Below are positions 1-7,432 of a DNA stretch of 8,235 bases, one piece after another. The translations under genes and the position numbers were made by a program. Below the pieces are notes generated by a model. It searched no databases and was not told where the DNA came from. It was given only the letters and a program-made list of their open reading frames with translations. Source of the stretch: Holophagaceae bacterium (GTDB lineage Bacteria; Acidobacteriota; Holophagae; Holophagales; Holophagaceae); assembly GCA_003538615.1 (NCBI GenBank), contig DPRT01000103.1, forward strand, positions 13,300-21,534, written 5' to 3'. Positions within the stretch are counted from its first letter, which is position 1. Each line of letters starts with the position of its first letter.

Positions 1-1895
1 CCAGCATCCTCCAGGGCGTGGACACCAACTACGAGATCGACCTCTTCGCCCCCATCTTCGAAGCCATCTGGAAGGCCGCCAGGGTCAACCCCGAGGACCG
101 GCAGGACCACGCGAACCGCACGGCCTCCCAGGTCATCGCGGACCACATCCGCGCCGCCACCTTCATGTGCTTCGACGGTGTGGTGCCCAGCAACGAGGGC
201 CGGGGCTACGTGCTGCGCAAGATCATCCGCCGCGCGCTGCGCTTCGGCCGCAAGCTCGGCATCGAGGGGCTCTTCTTCGCTGATCTCGCCCCGGCGGTCT
301 TCCAGGCCATGGGCGATCAGTACCCCGAGCTGCTGGCCGAGATGGGGCGCATCCAGAAATCCCTCCACCGCGAAGAGCAGCAGTTCAGCCAGACCCTGTC
401 CGCGGGCCTCAAGATCCTGGAGTCCAGCGATGTCTCCGGCGGGGCCCTGGCCGGATCGGACATCTTCCGGCTCTACGACACCTACGGCTTCCCCGTGGAC
501 CTCGTGGAGGACTGGTGCCGCGAGCGGGACATCAAGGCCGACCTCGCCGGCTTCCAGCAGGAGCTCAACGCCCAGCGCACCCGCGCCCGCGCCGCCATGA
601 AGGCCCACGACCTCCGTCTGGCGGGCGACCTGGCCGTGCTGGCGGACCTGCCGCCCACGCGCTTCACGGGCTACGACCACCTCGAAGGGCAGGCCCACGT
701 GGTGGCCCTCTTCGATGCGGGCCACCGCCGTGTCAAGCAGCTCACCGGCGAGGGCTACGTCCTGCTGGACCGCACGCCCTTCTACGCCCAGTCCGGCGGC
801 CAGGTGGGCGACACGGGCCAGCTCCGCTTTGAGGGCGGCCACGCCGAGGTGCTGGACTGCACGGCCCCCGCCCAGAAGCGGCACCTCCACAAGGCCGTGG
901 TCACGGGCACCCTGGTGGAGAACATGGCCGTCAACGCGCTGGTGCACCCCATCCGCCGCCGCCGCATCCAGGCCCACCACACCGCCACCCACCTGCTGCA
1001 CGCGGCCCTCCGCGAGGTGCTGGGGACCCATGTGAAGCAGGCGGGCAGCGTGGTGGACGCGAACCGCCTCCGCTTCGACTTCACCCATTTCGCGCCCCTG
1101 GAGCCCGCCCAGATCATGGAGATCGAGCGGCTGGCCTCGCGCCAGGCCCTGAAATCCGCGAGCACCCGCGTGAAGGAGATGGAGATCGACGAGGCCCTGG
1201 CCTCGGGCGCCATGGCGCTCTTCGGCGAGAAGTACGGCGACGTGGTGCGCGTGGTGCAGGTGCCCGGCTTCTCCACCGAGCTCTGCGGCGGCACCCATGT
1301 GGCGAACACCGGCGAGATCGGCGTGGTGAAGGTGGTCTCCGAGAGCGCCGTCGCCGCGGGCGTCCGCCGCATCGAGGCCGTGGCCGGCGAGATGGCGCTG
1401 GAGCTGCTCCAGGCCGACGAGGCCATGATCCAGGGCCTCTCCCGGCAGGCCAATGCCGCCCGGGAGGCCCTGCCAGAACTGCTCACGGCCAAGGATCAGC
1501 GCATCGCCCACCTGGAACGCGATCTGAAGGAGGCCAAGCTCAAGGCCGCCAGCGGTGGCGGCAGCGCCGAACAGGTGGAGCAGATCAAGGGCCTCACCCT
1601 GGTCACAGCCTCGGTGGAAGGGCTGGAAGGCAACGCCCTGCGGGAGCTCATGGACCAGATCCGCACCCGGCACCGCAGCGCCGTCATCGTGCTCGCCTCC
1701 AAGGCCGCCGAGGACAAGGTGGCGGCCCTGGTGTCCGTCTCCCCGGATCTCCCCTGCGATGCCGGCGCTCTCTTCAAGGCCATGTTGCCGGCCCTGAATG
1801 GCCGCGGCGGCGGGAAGAAGGACCTGGCCCAGGGGGGCGGCACCAACCCCGCAGGCCTGCCCGAGGCCTTCGCGGCCCTGCGGGCGGCGCTATGA
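1..1895 (+). CDS. alaS: Alanyl-tRNA synthetase, 5'-truncated by the window edge
   Basis: Cytoplasmic class II synthetase that charges tRNA-Ala with alanine and hydrolyses misacylated Ser- or Gly-tRNA-Ala. The reading frame is open from position 3 (SILQGVDTNYEIDLF, a well-conserved AlaRS stretch), so the GTG at 18 is an internal Val and the gene begins upstream. About 630 of the usual ~875 residues are present; most of the N-terminal aminoacylation domain, with its ATP-binding motifs, is outside the window. Visible parts are the conserved DGVVPSNEGRGYVLR segment with RRALRFG (from about 174), a YAQSGGQVGDTG segment that opens the editing region (about 784), and the editing-site zinc ligands HTATH (978-992) and CGGTH (1284-1298). 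A coiled linker follows, then a C-terminal DHHA1/C-Ala domain ending in GGGKKDLAQGGGTNPAG. All four editing metal ligands are intact and the C-terminus looks complete. The 73-nt gap to the next gene would allow read-through transcription, but no functional link is implied. Confidence 0.98.
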   Translation, partial: SILQGVDTNYEIDLFAPIFEAIWKAARVNPEDRQDHANRTASQVIADHIRAATFMCFDGVVPSNEGRGYVLRKIIRRALRFGRKLGIEGLFFADLAPAVFQAMGDQYPELLAEMGRIQKSLHREEQQFSQTLSAGLKILESSDVSGGALAGSDIFRLYDTYGFPVDLVEDWCRERDIKADLAGFQQELNAQRTRARAAMKAHDLRLAGDLAVLADLPPTRFTGYDHLEGQAHVVALFDAGHRRVKQLTGEGYVLLDRTPFYAQSGGQVGDTGQLRFEGGHAEVLDCTAPAQKRHLHKAVVTGTLVENMAVNALVHPIRRRRIQAHHTATHLLHAALREVLGTHVKQAGSVVDANRLRFDFTHFAPLEPAQIMEIERLASRQALKSASTRVKEMEIDEALASGAMALFGEKYGDVVRVVQVPGFSTELCGGTHVANTGEIGVVKVVSESAVAAGVRRIEAVAGEMALELLQADEAMIQGLSRQANAAREALPELLTAKDQRIAHLERDLKEAKLKAASGGGSAEQVEQIKGLTLVTASVEGLEGNALRELMDQIRTRHRSAVIVLASKAAEDKVAALVSVSPDLPCDAGALFKAMLPALNGRGGGKKDLAQGGGTNPAGLPEAFAALRAAL

Positions 1896-1951
1896 ACTTT
1901 CACCAGGGTCACCTTCTGGCGTCGTGATTCCGACAAGGTGGGATAACACTC

Positions 1952-1957
1952 GAGGAG
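1952..1957 (+). promoter_or_regulatory. Shine-Dalgarno-like site for hybrid kinase
   Basis: GAGGAG lies 11 nt before the ATG at 1969. It supports that start over the in-frame GTG at 1924 and over the earlier ATG at 1798, which lies inside alaS. The spacing is slightly long, so this is a reasonable but not perfect site. Confidence 0.55.
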
Positions 1958-1968
1958 ATCCCTGCCCC

Positions 1969-4350
1969 ATGCTCCCCATCCGCCGGCTTCTGCTGAGGGA
2001 TCTCCTGATCCTGCTCGCCGGCATCTCCGCGCTGCTGCTGGGCCTCTCCTGGTGGAGCCAGCAGCAGGCCCTGGAGCGCCAGGCCGGGGCCCGGGCCCAG
2101 GCCGCCCTGCGCCACCTGGACGAGGCCCTGCGCAGCGACCTGGAGGCCTCCCAATCCCTGGGCCAGGTGGTCCAGAGCTGGTGGCTGGAGGGCGTGCTGG
2201 AGCCCACGCGGCCGGAGCGGGCCGCCCAGCTGGTCACGCCCCTGCTCGCGGCCCAGCGCAGCATCACGAGCCTCAACCTCGCCAGGGCGGATGGCCACTC
2301 CCTGCTGTTCCTCCGCTTCGGCGGGGCCTGGTCCCTCCGGGAGCTGGAGGCGCCGGGACCCGGCGCACGGATCCGCTGGCGGCGGCTGGACCAGAACGGA
2401 CAGGTGCTGTCCAACGAACCCTGGACGCCCATGGCCTACGATCCCCGGACCCGTCCCTGGTACCTGGCTGGCGCCGCGGCCCCGGCTCCCACCTGGACGG
2501 AACCCTACGCCTTCTACACCACCCAGGATCCAGGCATCACCTACACCCTGCCGGTGCGCGACACCACGGGCCTGCGGGGCGTCGCCGCCCTGGATTTCCT
2601 CCTGGACGACCTCACGGCCCAGGTCTGGACCGCCCAGCCCACCTCCCGCAGCCGTTGCCTGGTGGTGGATGCCCAGGGCCGGGCCCTGGTCCTTCCCCGG
2701 GATCCAGCCTTCGAGACGCCTGAAGGCCGCCGCCGGGCCTTCCTGAAGCAAAAGGGCACGGACCTCCTCGGATCTCAAGCCAGCCGGATGGAGGACGACG
2801 CGGCCCAGGGCCTCCCCCGGCGCATGACCTCGGGAGGGCAAACGGTCATCGGCCTGTCCCGGACCTTCTCCGGCCTGCCGGGCCTCCACTGGAAGCTGCT
2901 CCTCTCCGTGCCGGAATCGGATCTCCTCGGGCCCACCCGCTTCCGCGTGGGCAGCATGCTGGGCCTCGCCCTGCTCTGCCTGGCCCTGGCGGCCTGGCGC
3001 ATCCTGCACATCGCCCGGCGGGTGGTGGAACCCATCGCGGAATTGAGCGCCATGGCCGAAGGTCTGGGCCAGGGCGAGATGCCGCCGGAAGCCAGCTCCG
3101 ACATCCAGGAGATCCGGACCCTCGACCGGGCCCTGCGCCGCGCCAGCCAAAGCCTGGCGGACCAGGCCCAGCTCCAGCGCCAGCTGGAACACAGCCAGCG
3201 CATGGAAACCGTGGGCACCCTGGCGGGCGGCATCGCCCACGATGTCAACAACCAGCTGGCCGCCATCCTGGGCCAGCTGCACCTCAGCCGTGAACTGCTG
3301 CCCGAGGGCCACCCGGTCCTGAACCGGATCCTCCGGGCGGAGGAGGCCACCAAGCGCTGCGCCCAGACCACCAAGGCCCTCCTGGCCTTCAGCCGCCAAT
3401 CCCGCCCGGAGCTGAAGTCCCTGGACCTGAACGAGGTGGTGGGCGAGACCGCCGACATCCTGGACCGCCTCCTGGGCGGCCGCATCCGCCTGGCGCTGTC
3501 CCTGGCGCCGGACCTGCCGCCGGTCGCCGGGGACGCGGTGCAGCTGGAGCAGGTCCTCATGAACCTCGCCGTGAACGCCCGGGACGCCATGCCCGCCGGG
3601 GGCAGCCTCAGCCTGCGCACCTTCCTGGACGGCGCCGGGCAGGTCTGCCTGGAGGTCCAGGATTCGGGCACGGGCATTCCCGAGGACCTCCTGCCGCACA
3701 TCTTCGAACCCTTCGTCACCACGAAGGACCTCGGCAAGGGCACGGGACTGGGGCTGGCCATGGTCTTCGGCATCGTCAAAGCCCATCAGGGGCAGATCCA
3801 GGCCGAGAACGTCCCCGGCGGCGGCGCCCGGTTCCTCGTGCACCTTCCCGCCCGCCGGGAGGAGGCCCCCAGCGCCCATGTCCGGTCCAGCACCCCTGGG
3901 GGGCGGACCAGCCTGGCCGGCCGCCGGATCCTGGTGGTGGAGGACGAGGCCCTGCTGCGCGACATGCTGGCCGACACCCTGACCCTGGCCATGGCCCAGG
4001 TCACGGCCGCGCCCGATGGCGGCGTCGCCTGGAAGGCCTGGCAGGCCGGCACCTTCGATCTGGTGCTGAGCGACCACCGCATGCCCGATTGCACGGGCTT
4101 CGAACTGCTTCAGCGGATCCGGGCCACCGGCTCGGATGTGCCCTTCATCCTCATCAGCGGCCAGGGGCTGGAAACCATGGAAGCGGCCCTGGCCAAGGTC
4201 CCCCGGGTGCGCCTCCTGCCCAAGCCCTTCGAGCTGCCGCGCCTGCTGGCCATCATGTCCGAGATGCTGGCCTCCCGGGATAGTGGGAGCTTCGGGGCGC
4301 TCCCCCCGGGTTCCGGCCAGGGCCTGTCCTGGTCCGGCCTCGGGTTTTGA
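1969..4350 (+). CDS. Membrane hybrid histidine kinase: dCache-like sensor, HAMP, HisKA, HATPase, receiver
   Basis: 793-residue inner-membrane sensor kinase. The first TM helix is at about residues 6-28. The periplasmic sensor spans about 30-325 and contains YDPRTRPWY (157-165) followed by TWTEPYAFYTT and a GVAALDF strand, a pattern typical of dCache_1 domains that bind small molecules. TM2 is at about 327-347. A HAMP-like segment (about 348-400) and a short coiled coil lead to the HisKA dimerisation helix with GGIAHDVNNQLAAI, so His424 is the likely phospho-acceptor. The HATPase domain has its N-box Asn at 536, the G1 box DSGTGIP at 565 and the G2 box GKGTGLGL at 589-596. A linker leads to a complete receiver (about 654-770) with acidic pair Glu658/Asp659, phospho-acceptor Asp702 (SDHRMP), Ser730 and Lys752. 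A Gly/Ser-rich tail ends the protein. There is no output or Hpt domain, so phosphate may pass to an unlinked Hpt protein, or the receiver may modulate the kinase. The ligand is unknown. The ATG at 1969 was chosen from its SD-like site and because it leads straight into the TM1 segment. Confidence 0.93.
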   Translation: MLPIRRLLLRDLLILLAGISALLLGLSWWSQQQALERQAGARAQAALRHLDEALRSDLEASQSLGQVVQSWWLEGVLEPTRPERAAQLVTPLLAAQRSITSLNLARADGHSLLFLRFGGAWSLRELEAPGPGARIRWRRLDQNGQVLSNEPWTPMAYDPRTRPWYLAGAAAPAPTWTEPYAFYTTQDPGITYTLPVRDTTGLRGVAALDFLLDDLTAQVWTAQPTSRSRCLVVDAQGRALVLPRDPAFETPEGRRRAFLKQKGTDLLGSQASRMEDDAAQGLPRRMTSGGQTVIGLSRTFSGLPGLHWKLLLSVPESDLLGPTRFRVGSMLGLALLCLALAAWRILHIARRVVEPIAELSAMAEGLGQGEMPPEASSDIQEIRTLDRALRRASQSLADQAQLQRQLEHSQRMETVGTLAGGIAHDVNNQLAAILGQLHLSRELLPEGHPVLNRILRAEEATKRCAQTTKALLAFSRQSRPELKSLDLNEVVGETADILDRLLGGRIRLALSLAPDLPPVAGDAVQLEQVLMNLAVNARDAMPAGGSLSLRTFLDGAGQVCLEVQDSGTGIPEDLLPHIFEPFVTTKDLGKGTGLGLAMVFGIVKAHQGQIQAENVPGGGARFLVHLPARREEAPSAHVRSSTPGGRTSLAGRRILVVEDEALLRDMLADTLTLAMAQVTAAPDGGVAWKAWQAGTFDLVLSDHRMPDCTGFELLQRIRATGSDVPFILISGQGLETMEAALAKVPRVRLLPKPFELPRLLAIMSEMLASRDSGSFGALPPGSGQGLSWSGLGF

Positions 4351-4352
4351 TG

Positions 4353-4380
4353 TTCATTTTTAGTATTTCCAGCATTTAAA
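4353..4380 (+). promoter_or_regulatory. Candidate promoter in AT-rich spacer before propeller kinase
   Basis: The 91-nt gap between the two kinase genes (4351-4441) begins with about 30 nt that are markedly AT-rich compared with everything else here. Within it, TTCATT (4353-4358) and TTTAAA (4375-4380), separated by 16 nt, could act as weak -35 and -10 elements, giving a leader of roughly 55 nt for the propeller kinase gene. The match to the sigma-70 consensus is only partial and high-GC organisms often use different promoters. The base composition is seen; the promoter role is inference. No convincing rho-independent terminator for the upstream kinase is visible in the gap. Confidence 0.3.
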
Positions 4381-4441
4381 CAGCCTTCCCCAGGGGTTTC
4401 CCATTGCTGCGGGGCCGTGGATGGCCTAACCTGCTCCTTCC

Positions 4442-7432
4442 ATGATCCCGATTTGCGCAGGTTCCCACCGCCCCCGCCGGGGAGGGGTTGGATGGTGTGC
4501 GGCCACCGTCGCGTGCCTGTGCGCCGCCCTTTCCGGCCCGCTTACGGCCCTGGGGCCCGCCTCTCCGAAGCCGCAGGCCCGGATCCAGCGGGTCTGGCGC
4601 AGCGAAGCGGGTCTCCAGCACGATACGGCCACGGCCCTGATCGAGGGGCGGGATGGGGTCCTGTGGATCGGCACCCAGGATGGCCTGATGGGCTTCGACG
4701 GGGCCCGGTTCGAGCGCTTCTCCAGGACCGAGGCGCCCGCCTTCGCCCATCATGATGTGCAATGCCTGGCGGCGACTCCCGATGCCAGCCTTTGGATCGG
4801 CACCTCCCAGCCCGGCCTCTTCCGGCTGAAGCAGGGGGTCCTCAGCGCCCTCGGCCCCGCCGAGGGCCTTCCCGACAGTCCCATCCTGCGGCTGCTGGAA
4901 GACCGGCGGGGCATCCTGTGGGCCGCCCCGGCCGAAGGCCCCCTGCTGCGCCTGGAAGGGGACCGCTTCAAGCCTGTGTTTCCAGAGGAGGCCCGGCCCT
5001 TCCGGATCCGGGCCCTGGCCGAGGGCCCCGATGGCGCCCTTTGGATCGGCACCGCGGGTTCGGGCCTCTGGCGCCTCCAGAACCAGCGCCTGGACCTGGC
5101 GGCCTTGTCCGCCGGAGACCTCACGGCCCTGGCGGTGGACCCCTCGGGCACGGTGTGGGTCGGCTCCCGGGACCAGGGCCTGCTGAGCCTCGTGGAGGGC
5201 CGCCTGGAGCCCCCGGCCTGGGGCCGCACCCTTCCAGCCAAACCCATCACGGCCCTTCATGCCGCCCGGAACGGGGACCTCTGGATCGGAACCGAGCAGG
5301 CGGGCCTCTTCCAGCGGACCCGGGATGGGCGGCTGGAAGCCGCGCCCGGCGGACCGAAGACCCGCTGGACCGTGCTCTGCCTGCTCGAAGACCGTGCGGG
5401 GACCCTCTGGATCGGCAGCGAGGACCGGGGCCTCAGGGCCTCCATCGCGGTCCCCTTCCAGCCCATTTCCACCGCAGGCCCAGAGCCCGAAGCCCCGGCC
5501 CGGATGGTCTGCCAGGATGCGGCCGGCACGGTGTGGTGCCTCACCGGCGACCAGTCCCTCGGCCAGATCCGGGAGGGCCGCGTCGAGCGGGTGCCGCTGG
5601 GCGGGGTCCTCGGCCCGGGTCCCCCATCAGCCCTTTGGCCCCGCCGTGCCGGAGGCCTCTGGATCGGCACCCGCGGCGGCGGCTTGTTCCTCCTGGACCA
5701 GGGCCGGCTTGAGCGCGTCCCCTGGCCGGGAGGCCCGCCAGCCGATGGGATCGTCTCCCTCTACGAAGATCCGGCGGGGCACCTCTGGGTGGCCTTGGCC
5801 CGCCAGGGCCTCGTGAAGCTGCCTCCCGGCGGCGGGGAACCCCAGCTCTTCCCCCTGGCCAGAGGGGTGGTCGCCATGGCCGGGGGCGGGGATTCGCCCT
5901 TCTACCTGGCCAGCACCACCTTGGGCCTGGGGGTCCTTGATGCCGGGGGCCTGCGCTGGCTGGGCTCCGCCCAGGGATTGGGATCCGCCGGTGCCCAGGC
6001 CCTCCACCTGGACGCCACGGGGAGTCTCTGGATCGGCACCACCGATGGCCTGCGCCTCTTCCGGAAGGGGGCCTTCCAGGGGTTCTCCAGCCCCCAGGGG
6101 CTCCTGAACATGGGCATCCACGCCATTCTGGAGGACACGGACCAGCGGCTCTGGTTCAGCACCAGCCAGGGCGTGCATCGTGCGCCCCGGTCCGCCCTGC
6201 TGCAGGGACTCCCGCCTTCCGGCCCCGCCCTCCTCGCCTCCTTCGATCACTCGGACGGCCTCCCGGCCCGGGAGACCCACCGGGGAGCCCAACCCGCCGC
6301 CTGGCTCACCCGCGAGGGAGACCTCTGGATCCCCACCAGCCGGGGCCTGGCCCGCCTGGACCCCCGTGCCCAGCCGCCGCCCCCGCCACCCTTCCGCCTG
6401 CAGCTGGCGAAAGTGCTGAACGACGAAGCCACCCTTCCCACGCAGGGCCTTTTGACGCTGCCGCCGGGCAACCACCGGCTGGAGATCCACTACACGGCCA
6501 TCAGCCTCACGGACGCCGGGAAGGTGCGGTTCCGGTACCGCCTGGAAGGCATCGATCCCGGCTGGAATGAGGTGGGGGACCGGCGGTTCGCGGTGTATTC
6601 CAGCCTGCCGCCCGGCACGCGCCGCTTCCTGCTCCAGGCCTGGCGGCCCGGAGAGGACCGTCCGCCGCAGGAGCTGTCCCTTCCCATCACGGTCCAGCCC
6701 TCCTTCCACCAGCGCCCCCTGTTCTGGGCCCTGTGTGCCGCCGCCGCGGGGCTCTTCGTCTGGTGGCTGCTGCGCCTCCGCCTTCAGCAGGTGGAGGCCC
6801 GTTCGGCGGTGCTCGACGAGCGCAACCGCATGGCCCGGGAGATCCACGACCACCTGGCCCAGGGATTCACGGGCGTGCTGCTCCAGCTGGAGGCTGCGGA
6901 GGCCCGGCTGATGCGCATGGAAGGGGACCCCGAGCCCGTGCTGACGCGGCTCGGCCATGCCCGCGAGCTGGCGGCCGCCAGCCTCCAGGAGGCCCGGCGG
7001 TCCGTCATGGCCCTCAGCCCCCGCAAACCGGAAGGCGCCGACCTGCTGGACTCCCTCCGCATCCTGTCGGATCGTCTGCTGGCGGGCACGGGCATCCAGG
7101 TGGAACTGGCCCAGTCGGGTACGCCCAGGCCCCTGGGGCCCCGGACAGAGGAGGAGCTGCTGCGCATGGCCCAGGAGGCCCTCACCAATGCCCTCCGCCA
7201 CGGCAAGGCCCGCTGGGTCCGGGTGACGATCCAGCATGGAAGCCGCCAGGTGCGGCTGCGGATCGAGGACGATGGGCAGGGGTTCGACCCTTCCAAGGGG
7301 GCCTCGGGCTACGGCCTCCGCAGCATTCGTGAGACCCTGCGGCAACTCCGGGGCCACATCGACATCGACAGCGGTCCGGGCCTCGGCACCCGCATCACCA
7401 TCACCCTGCCCCAAAGGAGGTGGCGCCCATGA
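4442..7432 (+). CDS. Two-component propeller sensor histidine kinase (double propeller, Y_Y_Y, HisKA_3)
   Basis: 996-residue sensor kinase. The N-terminus has Arg-rich residues 9-13 and then a hydrophobic stretch (about 17-40) that reads as a signal peptide, placing the sensor in the periplasm. Residues ~55-655 hold 14 two-component-propeller blades (Reg_prop type), most centred on G-x-LWIGT-x-x-GL, which suits two seven-blade propellers. The last repeat carries the DGLPARET and LWIPTSRGLARLDP signature usual just before a Y_Y_Y domain. The Y_Y_Y domain follows (about 674-756: LEIHYTAISL, YRLEGIDPGW, LPPGTRRF), then one TM helix (about 760-781). The cytoplasmic core is NarL-type: HisKA_3 with REIHDHLAQG (acceptor His802), HATPase N-box Asn916, DDGQGF (Asp944) and GYGLRSI (956-962). 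There is no fused receiver; the regulator is the next gene, overlapping by ATGA. An in-frame TAA at 4427 and the lack of another nearby start codon make ATG 4442 the only plausible start, although no Shine-Dalgarno sequence precedes it. By analogy with Bacteroides propeller sensors the ligand may be an oligosaccharide; this is not shown by the sequence. Confidence 0.95.
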   Translation: MIPICAGSHRPRRGGVGWCAATVACLCAALSGPLTALGPASPKPQARIQRVWRSEAGLQHDTATALIEGRDGVLWIGTQDGLMGFDGARFERFSRTEAPAFAHHDVQCLAATPDASLWIGTSQPGLFRLKQGVLSALGPAEGLPDSPILRLLEDRRGILWAAPAEGPLLRLEGDRFKPVFPEEARPFRIRALAEGPDGALWIGTAGSGLWRLQNQRLDLAALSAGDLTALAVDPSGTVWVGSRDQGLLSLVEGRLEPPAWGRTLPAKPITALHAARNGDLWIGTEQAGLFQRTRDGRLEAAPGGPKTRWTVLCLLEDRAGTLWIGSEDRGLRASIAVPFQPISTAGPEPEAPARMVCQDAAGTVWCLTGDQSLGQIREGRVERVPLGGVLGPGPPSALWPRRAGGLWIGTRGGGLFLLDQGRLERVPWPGGPPADGIVSLYEDPAGHLWVALARQGLVKLPPGGGEPQLFPLARGVVAMAGGGDSPFYLASTTLGLGVLDAGGLRWLGSAQGLGSAGAQALHLDATGSLWIGTTDGLRLFRKGAFQGFSSPQGLLNMGIHAILEDTDQRLWFSTSQGVHRAPRSALLQGLPPSGPALLASFDHSDGLPARETHRGAQPAAWLTREGDLWIPTSRGLARLDPRAQPPPPPPFRLQLAKVLNDEATLPTQGLLTLPPGNHRLEIHYTAISLTDAGKVRFRYRLEGIDPGWNEVGDRRFAVYSSLPPGTRRFLLQAWRPGEDRPPQELSLPITVQPSFHQRPLFWALCAAAAGLFVWWLLRLRLQQVEARSAVLDERNRMAREIHDHLAQGFTGVLLQLEAAEARLMRMEGDPEPVLTRLGHARELAAASLQEARRSVMALSPRKPEGADLLDSLRILSDRLLAGTGIQVELAQSGTPRPLGPRTEEELLRMAQEALTNALRHGKARWVRVTIQHGSRQVRLRIEDDGQGFDPSKGASGYGLRSIRETLRQLRGHIDIDSGPGLGTRITITLPQRRWRP
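4661..6352 (+). repeat. Fourteen beta-propeller blade repeats within the sensor kinase
   Basis: The motif Trp (or Tyr) of successive blades is encoded at 4664, 4793, 4919, 5042, 5156, 5282, 5408, 5534, 5660, 5786, 5903 (Tyr), 6029, 6152 and 6326. Seven of these (first, second, fourth, sixth, seventh, ninth, twelfth) keep the identical DNA core TGGATCGG, usually as LWIGT or LWIGS. Blades 3, 8, 10, 11 and 13 have degenerate cores (LWAAP, VWCLT, LWVAL, FYLAS, LWFST). The commonest spacing is 126 nt (42 residues). These are protein-domain repeats, not a mobile or tandem DNA element. Fourteen blades fit two seven-blade propellers; the split between them is inferred from the count, not seen as a linker. 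Confidence 0.9.
7413..7420 (+). promoter_or_regulatory. Strong Shine-Dalgarno for response regulator, inside kinase coding end
   Basis: AAAGGAGG ends 8 nt before the ATG at 7429, an almost ideal site. It lies in the last codons of the propeller kinase and partly encodes its Gln-Arg-Arg-Trp tail. It decides the start in favour of ATG 7429 over the GTG at 7420, whose G is the last base of the SD itself. Confidence 0.88.

Noticed and set aside
1798..1968. Upstream extension of the hybrid kinase to ATG 1798 or GTG 1924
   Set aside because: The 1798 extension overlaps the conserved end of alaS in another frame and encodes Arg/Pro-rich shadow sequence. GTG 1924 has no better ribosome site, and the ATG at 1969 leads directly into the TM1 segment.
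1896..1968. Terminator or promoter between alaS and the hybrid kinase
   Set aside because: Only a 4-bp inverted repeat (CCAG/CTGG) with no T-run was found. GATAAC near 1942 resembles a -10 element but has no -35 at suitable spacing.
1909..4077. 722-codon open frame on the - strand opposite the hybrid kinase
   Set aside because: Its translation is low-complexity (Gly, Ala, Gln, Pro-rich) with no recognisable domain, while the + strand encodes a complete kinase. Long antisense frames are expected where third positions are nearly all G or C.
4384..4414. Hairpin from the CCCC/GGGG runs after the hybrid kinase
   Set aside because: CCCCAGGGG leaves a one-base loop, and the more distant GGGG pairing lacks a continuous stem or a trailing T-run, so it is not a convincing terminator.
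4442..4560. Tat or lipoprotein signal at the propeller kinase N-terminus
   Set aside because: The Arg pair (RPRRGGVGW) lacks the S/T-RR-x-F-L-K pattern, and the cysteines (GWC, VAC, LC) do not sit in a good lipobox. A general Sec signal peptide is more likely.
4661..6352. Repeated TGGATCGGCACC cores as a DNA repeat or regulatory array
   Set aside because: All copies are in frame and encode the LWIGT blade motif, so they are explained by the protein repeat.
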